Shown here: positions 1 through 7,693 of the stretch, piece by piece
Layout: each line of letters begins with the position of its first letter
Position numbering within the stretch: position 1 is the stretch's first letter
NCBI RefSeq assembly: GCF_001865245.1
Contig: NZ_MKXB01000151.1
Coordinates: 1 to 64,000, forward strand
From: Streptomyces sp. CC53
GTDB taxonomy: Bacteria; Actinomycetota; Actinomycetes; Streptomycetales; Streptomycetaceae
Reading direction: 5' to 3'
DNA: 64,000 bases
Translations under genes and position numbers: made by a program
The notes under the pieces: model-generated
What the model saw: the letters and a program-made list of their open reading frames with translations, nothing else
Told to the model about the DNA's origin: nothing
Database searches by the model: none

Positions 1-132
1 GCCGACCGGGGGCGCCGCCGGCCGCCGGTCGGGGCATGGCCGGGCCGACGGCGGGCCGGGCGGCGGCGCGCAGTGGGCCCCAGCGGGCGGCGCGGCGCGT
101 GCCGGCAGGCGGTTCGCACGCGGCCGACGGGC

Positions 133-218
133 GTTGCCGGTCCCGCACCGAAGGGCGCGGTCAGTCGCGTACCCATAGGGGTTGCCGGTCCCGTACCGAG
201 GGGCGCGGTCAGTCGCGT
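133..218. repeat. two-copy tandem repeat at 3' end of ABC permease
   Basis: Two 38-bp copies (133-170 and 181-218) match at 36 of 38 positions with a 48-bp period. The right copy contains the last codons and stop of the permease gene. The left copy repeats the same end, including a second CGC-GAC-TGA on the minus strand. This looks like a small tandem duplication of the gene end. The rest of 1-208 shows no gene I can support. Confidence 0.7.
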
Positions 219-2520
219 CTGATCAGCTCGGGGTCGATGCGGCGGCCCACCAGCGGCAGGGTGCCCAGGACGGCCACGGCCACGACGCCGACCGACGCGG
301 CGGCGAGGACGGGGAGGCCGGCGGTGTCCCACTGGATCTCGCTCCCGCCGGTGATGAGGTAGCTGGACTCGGCGAGCTTGCCGCAGACGAGGGCCAGTGC
401 GAGGCCGACGGCCAGGGGCAGGACGACCTGCACCACCTGCACGGCCCGCAGCGTCCGAGGCCTGGCGCCCATCAGCGTGACAGCGGTGACGTGGGCACGC
501 CGTTCCACGGCCCGGTCCGTCACCGACACCAGGAACGCACCGACGCCGATGACCAAACCCATGATCATCCCGAGGGCGAGCAGGGTCTCTATGACAGCGA
601 TCTGCTGGAGGCCCTGGATGTTGACACCGACCAGTTCGATCTCCGCGATGGGGGTGACGGCCGCGATGCCGTCGAGCACCTGCCTCACCTGCGCGGGTTC
701 GGAGCTTCCGGCGAGGACGAGCAGGCCCGCCTCCGGGCCGGCGCCGGCCGGCAGCGCCGACGGTGGGACGATCAGCGCCGCGTTGCCGACCGCGGACGGC
801 GTGTGGGCGCTGTACACGACCTGTTCCGCGGGCAGGACGACGTCGACCGTCCTCCCCGTGCCCTTGCCGCCGTCGCCGTCGCCGTCCATACGGAAGGTGA
901 AGCGGGTGCCGGGCGCCAGATCGGATCCGACACTGGAGTTGGGGTCGGTGAGCCGCATGGGCCGGCCGTCGACGCAGCCTTCGGAGTGCCGTACCAGCGC
1001 CGCGAGTTGGCCGCAGGTGGCGACGAGTGCCGTGGCCTGGTCGGGGACCGCGTCGTCCGGCAGGGTGTCGAGGTCGACCCAGGAGTCCATCAGCAGCGCG
1101 TGGGCACGGACGCCGGGCACCCGGCTGAGGTCGTGCTGCTGCTGGGGGGTCAGGCCGCGCAGGGCGAGGGAGTAGTCCTGCACCGGGCTCGACGGCCGGG
1201 TGACCTGTTCCAGCTGGATCAGGACGCCTTGGGCGAGCGACGCGGCGAAGACGAGGACGACGAGGCCGCTGACGACCCGCATGGTGCTCCCCGGTTCGAC
1301 CTCGTTGCGGCGCATGGCCAGGTTCAGGGTGAGGGAACCGGTGCGGTCGGCGACACGGCGGGCCAGCACGTACGAGACGAGGGGGAGGCTCAGCACCAGT
1401 CCCAGCCCCGTGAGGAGCACGCCGGCGGGCACGAGGAAGGCGTTGGGTCCCGTACTGGAGGCCGGGCGGCCGGCCAGTGCGAGGCCGCAGTAGCCCACGA
1501 CGATGCCGAGCCCGCAGAGCAGGAGCAGGCCACCCCGGGCAGCGGGCCGTGCCGGAGCTGCGACGCGGCGCACGGCGAGCGGGGTGGTGGCAGCGGCGCG
1601 GGCGCCGGCCCGTCCGGCGAACCAGGCGAGGGCCGGGCAGCCGAGCAGGCAGACGGCGACCGTGGCCGCGGAGAGGTCACCGTCCTCCGGGTACCAGCGC
1701 AGGCTCGGCAGACCGGTACGGGTCATCACCTGGTTCAGGACCTCGTACTCGCCGAGGCCGAGGAGGGCCCCGAGCAGGGCGGCGGCGACGTTCTCGGCGG
1801 CGTTGACGCGCTGGGTGCTGCGGGCGCTGAGGCCGAGGAGGCGCAGGGAGGCCAGGCGGCGGGTGCGGGTCGCGGCGGACAGGCGGGCGCAGACGGAGAG
1901 GAAGAGGGCGAGGGGAAGGAGGACGAGGGTGCCGAGCGCGAAGCGCAGGATGGTCAGGGTGCCCGGTTCGACCGCGGGGAAGGGCGCGTAGTCGTAGCCG
2001 AAGCCCTTCAGGGCGCGCCCTTCGCCGGCGAGGCGTCGGGCGTCGTGCCGACGTAGGCGAGGAGTTCGTCGGGGTGCGCGAGGCCGGCGGGCCGGATGAC
2101 TCCTGCCTCGTTCCCCGGGAGCAGCGCCTTCACGTCGGGTTCGTCGCGCAGCAGGTCGTGTACGCGGGGTGAGACGAACAGCTCGCCCGGGCCCGGCAGT
2201 CGGTCGATGCCGGGGGGCGCGGCGTCCCGGCCCCGGGGGTCGCCCTGCCCCGGGGCGACGAAGACACGGGTGAAGGGACGGGAGCCGTACGGGTCGGAAC
2301 GCTGGACGATCAGGGTGGCCTGCGCCGACCGGGCGGAGGTGGTCCTCGGTTCGCGGGCGGCGGCACGGCCGTCGTGGGCGTCGAGGATCGACGGGATGGT
2401 CAGGACGAGGGCGAGGCAGCACACGCCGACGGAACTGCCTGCGGCCATGAGCAGGAAGCGGATGCGGTTGCTGCGGCCGGCGCCGAGCAACAGGCGCAGG
2501 CCGAGCAGGAAGTCCCTCAC
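209..2520 (-). pseudogene. FtsX/MacB-type ABC transporter permease, frameshifted
   Basis: Membrane subunit of an ABC exporter with two FtsX-like permease halves (about 770 residues if restored). The GTG start at 2520 overlaps the ATPase stop (GTGA), so the two are translationally coupled. The N-terminus gives one membrane segment (motif IRFLLMAAGSSVGVCCLALV) and an extracytoplasmic region. That frame hits TGA at 2008-2010. The remainder (membrane segments starting near LTILRFALGTLVLLPLAL, a second extracellular domain and three C-terminal segments, ending LIRRD) lies in the -1 frame and has no good start of its own. One lost C near 2011-2025 (AAG-GGC-CGC-GCC to AAGGGCGCGCC) explains the break. 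It could be genuine decay, a sequencing error or, least likely, programmed frameshifting. It probably exports or protects against the small secreted protein encoded upstream; that role is inferred from position. Confidence 0.75.
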
Positions 2521-3200
2521 GCGGCCGCTCCCCGGGAGGTGAGGACACCGTCGGCCATCACGTAGCGGCTGTCCGCCTGGGCGGCGACGGCGTGGTCGTG
2601 GGTGACGAGGATGACCGCGGTGTCCTGCGAGCGGGCGAGCTCCAGGAACTCGGCCAGCACGGTCCCCGCGTTGGTGCTGTCGAGCGACCCGGTGGGCTCG
2701 TCGGCGAACACGACGGCGGGCCGGTGGACGAGGGCGCGGGCGACGGCCACGCGCTGGCTCTGACCGCCGGACACCTGGGAGGGGCGCCGTCCCCGGAGGT
2801 CCCCGAGCCCGAGCCTCTCCAGCACTTCCGCGGCTGCCGCGAGGGCCGGCTTCTTGCGCCGGCCGGCCAGGCGCAGGGGGAGCGCGGTGTTCTCCTCGAT
2901 GGTGAGTTCGGGAAGCAGCTCCCCGTACTGGAAGACGAAGCCGAACTGCTCGCGGCGCAGGGCGCTGATCTCCTCGTCGCCGAGGCCGCCGAGGACCCTG
3001 CCGTCGAAGCGGACCCGGCCGAGGGTCGTGGGCAGGACACCGGCGAGGCAGTACAGCAGCGAGGACTTGCCGGATCCGCTCTGCCCGGTGATGGCGACGA
3101 CCTCGCCTCTGGCGACCGAGAGGTGGGCGTCGCGGACGGCGGTCTGGCTGCCGTAGGAGAGGTGGACCCCTTCGGCGGTGAGGATCTCTGACGTGTTGAT
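2517..3200 (-). CDS. ABC transporter ATP-binding protein (LolD/MacB type), unusual start
   Basis: ATPase subunit of the exporter, about 227 residues. Visible motifs are Walker A GQSGSGKS (about residues 39-46), the Q-loop in FQYGELLPE, the signature VSGGQSQR, Walker B VVFADEP and the switch His in VTHDH. The arrangement fits LolD/MacB-family ATPases that pair with FtsX-like permeases. The start is odd. Reading upstream from Walker A, the frame has no ATG, GTG, TTG or CTG before a stop at 3276-3278. The best candidate is ATC at 3198-3200, preceded by a GGGGGA ribosome-binding sequence. ATC is very rare as an initiator, so either the ATG has mutated or a base is wrong. The first canonical start (GTG at 2825) would delete Walker A. 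It is followed directly by the frameshifted permease. Confidence 0.8.
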   Translation of the reverse strand: MNTSEILTAEGVHLSYGSQTAVRDAHLSVARGEVVAITGQSGSGKSSLLYCLAGVLPTTLGRVRFDGRVLGGLGDEEISALRREQFGFVFQYGELLPELTIEENTALPLRLAGRRKKPALAAAAEVLERLGLGDLRGRRPSQVSGGQSQRVAVARALVHRPAVVFADEPTGSLDSTNAGTVLAEFLELARSQDTAVILVTHDHAVAAQADSRYVMADGVLTSRGAAA

Positions 3201-3275
3201 GGTTCCCCCAGGAGGCGACGAGCCGGGCCCCGGTGTGCACCACGGGGCCCGGCGTCGGATGTTCGCTACGGCTCG

Positions 3276-3686
3276 TTACGGCCGGTAGTGCTTGGTCGGC
3301 GAGCAGTTGTCCGGGTTGAAGGAACCCTTGTCGCGGCAGACGCGGATGTAGGCGTCGTCCGTGTAGCGCTGGGCGCCGTCCCAGTTGAGCCGGTTCAGCG
3401 ACACGGACGACTTCTGCTTGCCGTTGTACCGGCTCCAGGCGTAGCCCTCGACCTTGACCTGCATGTAGACGTTGTGGCCGTCACGGTGGTTGGTGTCGTT
3501 GAGCTTGCCCTTCCACTGGAAGGCACCGTGGTTCACACCCGCGGGGTGGAAGGTGTACTGGCCGCCGGTGAAGGACGCGCCGCTGGTGGTCATGGTCGGA
3601 ATGGTCCTCCACGAGGCAGCCACCGCTGAGGTCGCGCCCACGAGGAAGAGACCGGCGGCGAGAACGCCGGTGGTCAACTTGCGCAC
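3276..3686 (-). CDS. small secreted protein beside the ABC operon
   Basis: A 136-residue protein with a clear Sec signal peptide: VRKL, then a hydrophobic stretch to ATSAVAA, with likely cleavage near residue 24. The mature part (about 112 residues) is rich in aromatic, Lys and Asn residues and has two Cys (VCRDKG and PDNCSP) that could form a disulfide. I chose GTG at 3686 because it directly precedes the signal peptide. Upstream in-frame codons give no signal-like sequence. I do not recognise a family with certainty. Its position 5' of an ATPase/FtsX pair resembles lactococcin-972-type bacteriocin loci, which pair a small secreted protein with a dedicated ABC exporter, but the sequence does not clearly match that bacteriocin. 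The stop is about 75 nt from the ATPase start, so one transcript is plausible. Confidence 0.7.
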   Translation of the reverse strand: MRKLTTGVLAAGLFLVGATSAVAASWRTIPTMTTSGASFTGGQYTFHPAGVNHGAFQWKGKLNDTNHRDGHNVYMQVKVEGYAWSRYNGKQKSSVSLNRLNWDGAQRYTDDAYIRVCRDKGSFNPDNCSPTKHYRP

Positions 3687-4490
3687 TATATATCCCGTTT
3701 GATGTATCCGCCCTGGTTGGTCGTGTTGCATGCAGGGCGCGACGGAAAGCTACTGCACAGAAACATGCCGATTGTGCGCTTTTGAGGCGATCGCTGACCA
3801 CTAGTGATCTTGCCCGGCACGCTTTCCTTGCCGAGAACTGACCATTACATGACAGGAACATCCTTCCGGTACTGATTGCCCGTCAGGTCAGCGCCCGACG
3901 TGGCACGACGCCGGCACTGCGCGACTCCCGCGTCACGCCGAGCCCCGGGCACCCGGCGGCGGCCTCTTCCCAGGCGAGGCGAGCGCCGTCGCCCGCGGAG
4001 GGAACGGCACGTGCCGGGCGGCCGGGGAAAGGCGATCCCCGCACGCCCACCGCGCAGACAGCACGGCGAGACGCCCGGCGCGGCCGCGCCCTCGACACGG
4101 ACGGCAACCGACCAGGCGGCACGCACACCGACGCGGCCCGCTCCCGACCGGTGGCAAAGGCGGGCATCGCCTGGTGGGAGAGCGCCCCCTCACTGCCCTC
4201 GCACGCCCACAAGGACGAACTGGCACAGGCCGTCGGCCACCGTCCCCGCCGGGGCCCACGAGGCCGAGAAGCCCACCGAGACGACCCGCCGGGCAGGCCG
4301 CCCGGCCCCTCACCACGTGCTCGCGTTCGCCCGGGCCGCCGAGCCGACCGCGGCCGCGACTCCACACGGGCCGGAAGCGGGCGTCCGGACCGCGACGGCC
4401 CAGCGGCTCCGCCCCACGCCTGCCGCCTCACAGCAACCGGACCGGGCGGACTCCGGGGCGCCTCGGCGAGGGCACGCCCCGGAAACGGAA
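3687..4490. other. intergenic region, no supported gene
   Basis: About 800 bp of extreme GC with open frames on both strands made of Arg/Pro/Ala-rich sequence. These are typical chance frames of Streptomyces DNA. The first 150 bp upstream of the secreted-protein gene are less GC-rich and probably carry its promoter, but I see no clear -35/-10 pair. Confidence 0.5.
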
Positions 4491-4525
4491 GAAGGCCAGG
4501 TCAGAGAGAATCTGACCTGGCCTTC
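4491..4525 (-). terminator. hairpin terminator, displaced terminator of tRNA-Thr
   Basis: Perfect 15-bp stem (4491-4505 with 4511-4525) and a 5-nt loop. On the minus strand the stem is followed by TCTTCCGTTTCC. It sits 2 bp outside the left 45-bp att repeat, where the original 3' flank of the tRNA gene should be. It is therefore probably the native tRNA-Thr terminator, moved 13 kb away by the integration. Confidence 0.75.
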
Positions 4526-4527
4526 GG

Positions 4528-4572
4528 CTGAGCCGCCTTCGGGATTCGAACCCGAGACCTACGCATTACGAG
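4528..4572 (-). repeat. att core repeat, left (tRNA-Thr 3' remnant)
   Basis: 45 bp identical to 17507-17551. It covers the tRNA-Thr discriminator, 3' acceptor strand, T arm, variable loop and the 3' side of the anticodon stem plus part of its loop. After 4572 the identity ends and no 5' half follows, so this is a remnant and not a tRNA gene. Confidence 0.93.
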
Positions 4573-4689
4573 GGCCCGCAAGATCATCCCGGATGGTGTC
4601 GGACGGTGCCGCAGAATCCCGTTTCCCCAGGTCAGAGACGTTCGACTGTGATCACCATGATGCTGGGTCCCCCCTAGTGCCACCCAGTC

Positions 4690-4710
4690 CGCTCACGCAG
4701 CGCTCACGCA
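4690..4710. repeat. arm-type repeat pair near left att
   Basis: Two copies of CGCTCACGCA at 4690-4699 and 4701-4710, spaced 11 bp start to start, one helical turn. The same pair with the same spacing lies at 17397-17417. Tandem direct repeats flanking the core on both sides are what arm-binding sites of a tyrosine integrase look like; this role is inferred. Confidence 0.75.
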
Positions 4711-4742
4711 GATCGCAACAGACGCAGGATCGATCGACTGCT

Positions 4743-5423
4743 TCAGATCACCGTTGAGGGCGAGTGCTTGTTCAGGTAGCTCTTGAAGGTCTTTCTGATC
4801 TCTCCCTGCAGGTACCCCGCCTGCGGTGAGTTGGGCACTACATCACGCTCGAAGCCTCGCTTCCGAGCATCGAGGTACCTCACGATGCTTGGCGACCCGA
4901 TGTTGGAGACGAAGAGCTCGCTCTGGGTACGGATGTCAGCTCGCAGACCCTCGAAGTTCCGTGCCAGCCCGATGCCGAGGTTGGACACGTAGTACTTGCA
5001 CTCGACGATGAGGATGCTCTGACTTCCCCGTGGCGCGACGTCCTGCTCACGGCTCAACGCCGCTTCCTCGGCAGGCAGCACCAAAACGTCACATTCGTGG
5101 AGGACCCCTGATGAGCCCGTCACGAAGACGCCAAGGTGGACTTCGAGAGCGGGAGCACCGTCGAACTCGATCACAGCGTGAGTAAAGGGCTGGCTGTCCC
5201 CGTAGAGATGGCCCGGCCCTGTCCGGAAGACGAGGTTGCTGACCTGAGCCCCGTAGACGTCTTCATACCTGACTGTGGCACCATGCCGACTCGCAGTAGC
5301 CACAATCAGTGAGAAGATGAAGCCTTCATAGACATCGGACGGCTTCGAGGCTGCATTGTACGAAAGCCCCCCTGCGGCCAGAAATCCCTTGATCTCCCCG
5401 ATCAGCTGATTGACCGCAGTCAT
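4743..5423 (-). CDS. uncharacterised protein with PD-(D/E)xK-like nuclease signature
   Basis: 226 residues. It is not a protein I can name. A central segment has the spacing of a PD-(D/E)xK nuclease core: ALEVHLG (E94), then HECDVLVL (D112), then SILIVECKYY (E141-x-K143), each on a predicted beta-strand. This fold occurs in restriction endonucleases and repair nucleases, so DNA cleavage is a reasonable hypothesis but not shown. The ATG at 5423 overlaps the stop of the 186-residue gene upstream (ATGA), so the two are coupled and probably work as a pair. Both lie downstream of hsdM on the same strand inside the tRNA-Thr element, suggesting an accessory to, or separate from, the type I system. 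The left arm repeats follow its stop by about 30 bp. Confidence 0.75.
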   Translation of the reverse strand: MTAVNQLIGEIKGFLAAGGLSYNAASKPSDVYEGFIFSLIVATASRHGATVRYEDVYGAQVSNLVFRTGPGHLYGDSQPFTHAVIEFDGAPALEVHLGVFVTGSSGVLHECDVLVLPAEEAALSREQDVAPRGSQSILIVECKYYVSNLGIGLARNFEGLRADIRTQSELFVSNIGSPSIVRYLDARKRGFERDVVPNSPQAGYLQGEIRKTFKSYLNKHSPSTVI

Positions 5424-5980
5424 CCCTGCACCTCCCTCGACACTTCAGCTACCAGGTGGCTGACACGCTCGCGGCGTTCCACAGGCACCCGGTCCGCCAT
5501 GATCTCCGTCCGACTGCGACTTGACCGAGCGCCTTCGGCTGGTTCGAAGACGACTCCCTCAGCCACGCTGCGACGACCGTCGTCACCGTCAGGCTGTGCC
5601 CAGAGCGTCTTTAGTATCGCGCGTTCGATCTCAGGCAACTCAACAAGTACCCGCCTCACCGCATCAAGTAGAAGCTGGACACGTTCCTGGTCCGTCATGG
5701 CCCGCGTAGCAATAACCAGCGTCCCTCGCTTACGCGACGCCTCATACTCGCTGGCACCAAGCAGGTTCCGATCGACAGCCTCGTAGCGGAGCGCTGCCGC
5801 CGCCGGCGTTTCCCCACGAGTCTCATCACCGCGGCGCTGGGGACGGCGGCGCAGAATCTTCTCCTCCGGCACGCCTGCTGCAATCGCAGCATCGACATCG
5901 TCGAGCACCCAGGCCAATGCGGTCCCTTGCAGCGCCTCGCGGAGCTCCCGCTCGGTCCGGCGGAGTTCGAATGGGTTCAC
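5420..5980 (-). CDS. uncharacterised protein coupled to the nuclease-like gene
   Basis: 186 residues, charged, with no signal peptide or membrane segment. I recognise no family. The first 50 residues (MNPFELRRTERELREALQGT onwards) and a region around RVQLLLDAVRRVLVELPEIE look helical; the middle and the segment near GARSSRSRTE look disordered. The GTG start at 5980 follows GGGGGAGG very closely, so the exact start is uncertain. The stop overlaps the next gene's ATG by 4 nt. It lies 135 nt after hsdM, with a 32-bp perfect palindrome in between. It is probably the regulatory or DNA-recognition partner of the nuclease-like protein, an inference from coupling only. Confidence 0.7.
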   Translation of the reverse strand: MNPFELRRTERELREALQGTALAWVLDDVDAAIAAGVPEEKILRRRPQRRGDETRGETPAAAALRYEAVDRNLLGASEYEASRKRGTLVIATRAMTDQERVQLLLDAVRRVLVELPEIERAILKTLWAQPDGDDGRRSVAEGVVFEPAEGARSSRSRTEIMADRVPVERRERVSHLVAEVSREVQG

Positions 5981-6029
5981 GCCTCCCCCTTATCTGGAAG
6001 GTCTACGGCCGTTGATGCCTGTTGGCTTG

Positions 6030-6061
6030 CGGTGCGCCTGCCACGCGTGGCAGGCGCACCG
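6030..6061. terminator. 32-bp perfect palindrome after hsdM
   Basis: Positions 6030-6045 are the exact reverse complement of 6046-6061 (centre CCACGCGTGG). As RNA it forms a long stem from either strand. It lies 55 nt past the hsdM stop and 50 nt before the next gene, so it may terminate or attenuate hsd transcription, or be an operator for the two downstream genes. No U-tract follows on either strand. Confidence 0.6.
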
Positions 6062-6115
6062 ACCGGAGTCTCTGGCAGCTGGACGGTCATGTCGGTGTAT
6101 AGGCGTCGCGGAGAA

Positions 6116-7693
6116 CTACGCTTCTGCGATAACTTCCTCGGCTGCGATGTCCGGCTTGACCTCGCCACCAAGCGCCTCGGCGATCGCCTCAAACTCGGCG
6201 AGGGCGGCCTGGAGGTCCTCCACGATCTCCTGGGCGATGACCTCAGGAGGGAGCAGGCTGTCGGCGTCGTCGAGCGCCGGGTCCTTCAGCCAGGTGACGT
6301 CCAGGTTGACCTTGTCGCGGGCGATGAGCTCCTCGTACGTAAACCGCTTGAAACGGCCGTCCTCGGTCTCCTTGCGCGCAGAGCGGTCGTCCGCCTTGTA
6401 CGCCTCGATGAAGTCGGCCAGGTCGGCCAGCCGGAGGGGACGCTGCTTGAGCGTGAAGTGCATCCCGGTCCGGAAGTCGTACACCCAGACCTCGGACGTG
6501 TTGGGTACGTCGTCAGCCCGCGGGGGCTTCTTCTCGAAGAACAGGACGTTCGCCTTCACTCCGCCGGCGTAGAAGATGCCCGTGGGCAGGCGCAGGATCG
6601 TGTGGAGGTTGAACTCCTGGAGGAGGCGCCGCCGGATCTTCTCGCCAGCCCCGCCCTCGAACAGGACGTTGTCGGGCAGGACGACTGCCGCACGTCCGTC
6701 CATCTCCAGCAGCGACATGATGTGCTGCAGGAAGTTCAGCTGCTTATTGGTGGTCGTCGCCCGGAAGTCGGTCCGGTCGTAGGTGATGTCTTCCCGGTCA
6801 GTCTTACCGTCCGTCCCGACGACGGTGATGGCCGACTTCTTTCCGAAAGGCGGGTTCGCCAGAACGAGCGAGGCACGCCGAGAGGGAGCGCTGGCGAGTG
6901 CATCGCTCGTTGTGATGAGGGACTCACCGCCGGCTTCACCAATGCCATGGAGAAGCATGTTCATTGCGGCCAGGCGGGCCGTGCCGGGGACAAGTTCGTT
7001 GCCCCAGATCGTGCCCTGCCCCAGCGCGAGGCGCTGCTCGCGGGAGAGGCCCTTGAGATGGTGCTCACGGATGTAACTGTGTGCGGCGACGAGGAAGCCA
7101 GCAGTGCCGCAGGCCGGGTCAGTGATCCGATCCTTGGGACCCGGCTGCATCACGTGCACCATGGCATCGATCAGAGGACGCGGCGTGAAGTACTGGCCGG
7201 CGCCGGTCTTGGTGTCCTCAGCTCCCTTGGCAAGCAAGCCCTCGTACGCGTCGCCCTTGAGGTCGGTGCCCTCCAGAACCCAGTCAGTCTTGCCGATCAG
7301 CTCAACGACCAGCTTTTCGAGGAGCGCGGGCTCCGTAATCCGGTTCTGAGCCTTGGCAAAGACGGTGCCGAGCGTCGTGCCGGGGTGCCTACCGAGTTCG
7401 GTGAGTACCTTGCGGTAATGGACCTCCAACTCCTCACCACGCTTGGAGGCAAGCGACTGCCAGTCCAAATCGGACGGAACGATCGGCGCTGCAGCCTCCT
7501 CCGCGAACGGATCAGCGGCCAGCTCGTCGGCCATCTTGAGGAACAGCAAATAAGAAAGCTGCTCCACGTACTCAATCGTCGACAGACCATTATCGCGCAG
7601 CACATTGCAATAGCTCCAGAGCTTAGCAACGAGCGCGCTAGTTTGTGCGCCGGTGAGACCGGACGCGATTTGGGTAGATTCCATATCGCTCAT
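6116..7693 (-). CDS. hsdM: type I restriction-modification system DNA methyltransferase subunit
   Basis: N6-adenine methyltransferase subunit (525 residues) that joins HsdS to form the modification enzyme, and HsdS plus HsdR to form the restriction complex. An N-terminal HsdM_N helical domain (about residues 15-160) precedes the N6-DNA-methylase domain. Motif X region is TGAGQYFTPRPL, SAM-binding motif I is DPACGTAGF (192-200) and catalytic motif IV is NPPF (280-283). All key residues are present. The start ATG at 7693 shares one base with the hsdS stop (TGATG), so the order hsdR-hsdS-hsdM is one coupled operon. Length is normal. It sits in the tRNA-Thr element, which also encodes a SAM synthetase that could feed this enzyme. 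Confidence 0.96.
   Translation of the reverse strand: MSDMESTQIASGLTGAQTSALVAKLWSYCNVLRDNGLSTIEYVEQLSYLLFLKMADELAADPFAEEAAAPIVPSDLDWQSLASKRGEELEVHYRKVLTELGRHPGTTLGTVFAKAQNRITEPALLEKLVVELIGKTDWVLEGTDLKGDAYEGLLAKGAEDTKTGAGQYFTPRPLIDAMVHVMQPGPKDRITDPACGTAGFLVAAHSYIREHHLKGLSREQRLALGQGTIWGNELVPGTARLAAMNMLLHGIGEAGGESLITTSDALASAPSRRASLVLANPPFGKKSAITVVGTDGKTDREDITYDRTDFRATTTNKQLNFLQHIMSLLEMDGRAAVVLPDNVLFEGGAGEKIRRRLLQEFNLHTILRLPTGIFYAGGVKANVLFFEKKPPRADDVPNTSEVWVYDFRTGMHFTLKQRPLRLADLADFIEAYKADDRSARKETEDGRFKRFTYEELIARDKVNLDVTWLKDPALDDADSLLPPEVIAQEIVEDLQAALAEFEAIAEALGGEVKPDIAAEEVIAEA

Noticed and set aside
4528-4572. Second tRNA gene
   Set aside because: Only the 3' 45 bp match; there is no 5' half, D arm or complete anticodon arm.
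4501-4683. 60-residue minus-strand frame reading through the tRNA remnant
   Set aside because: It contains RVRIPKAA, a common artefact of reading tRNA 3' ends; the DNA is explained by the att repeat.
3876-4757. Plus-strand frame of 293 residues at the left edge of the element
   Set aside because: It runs through the terminator hairpin and att repeat, is Arg/Pro/Thr-rich and has no recognisable feature.
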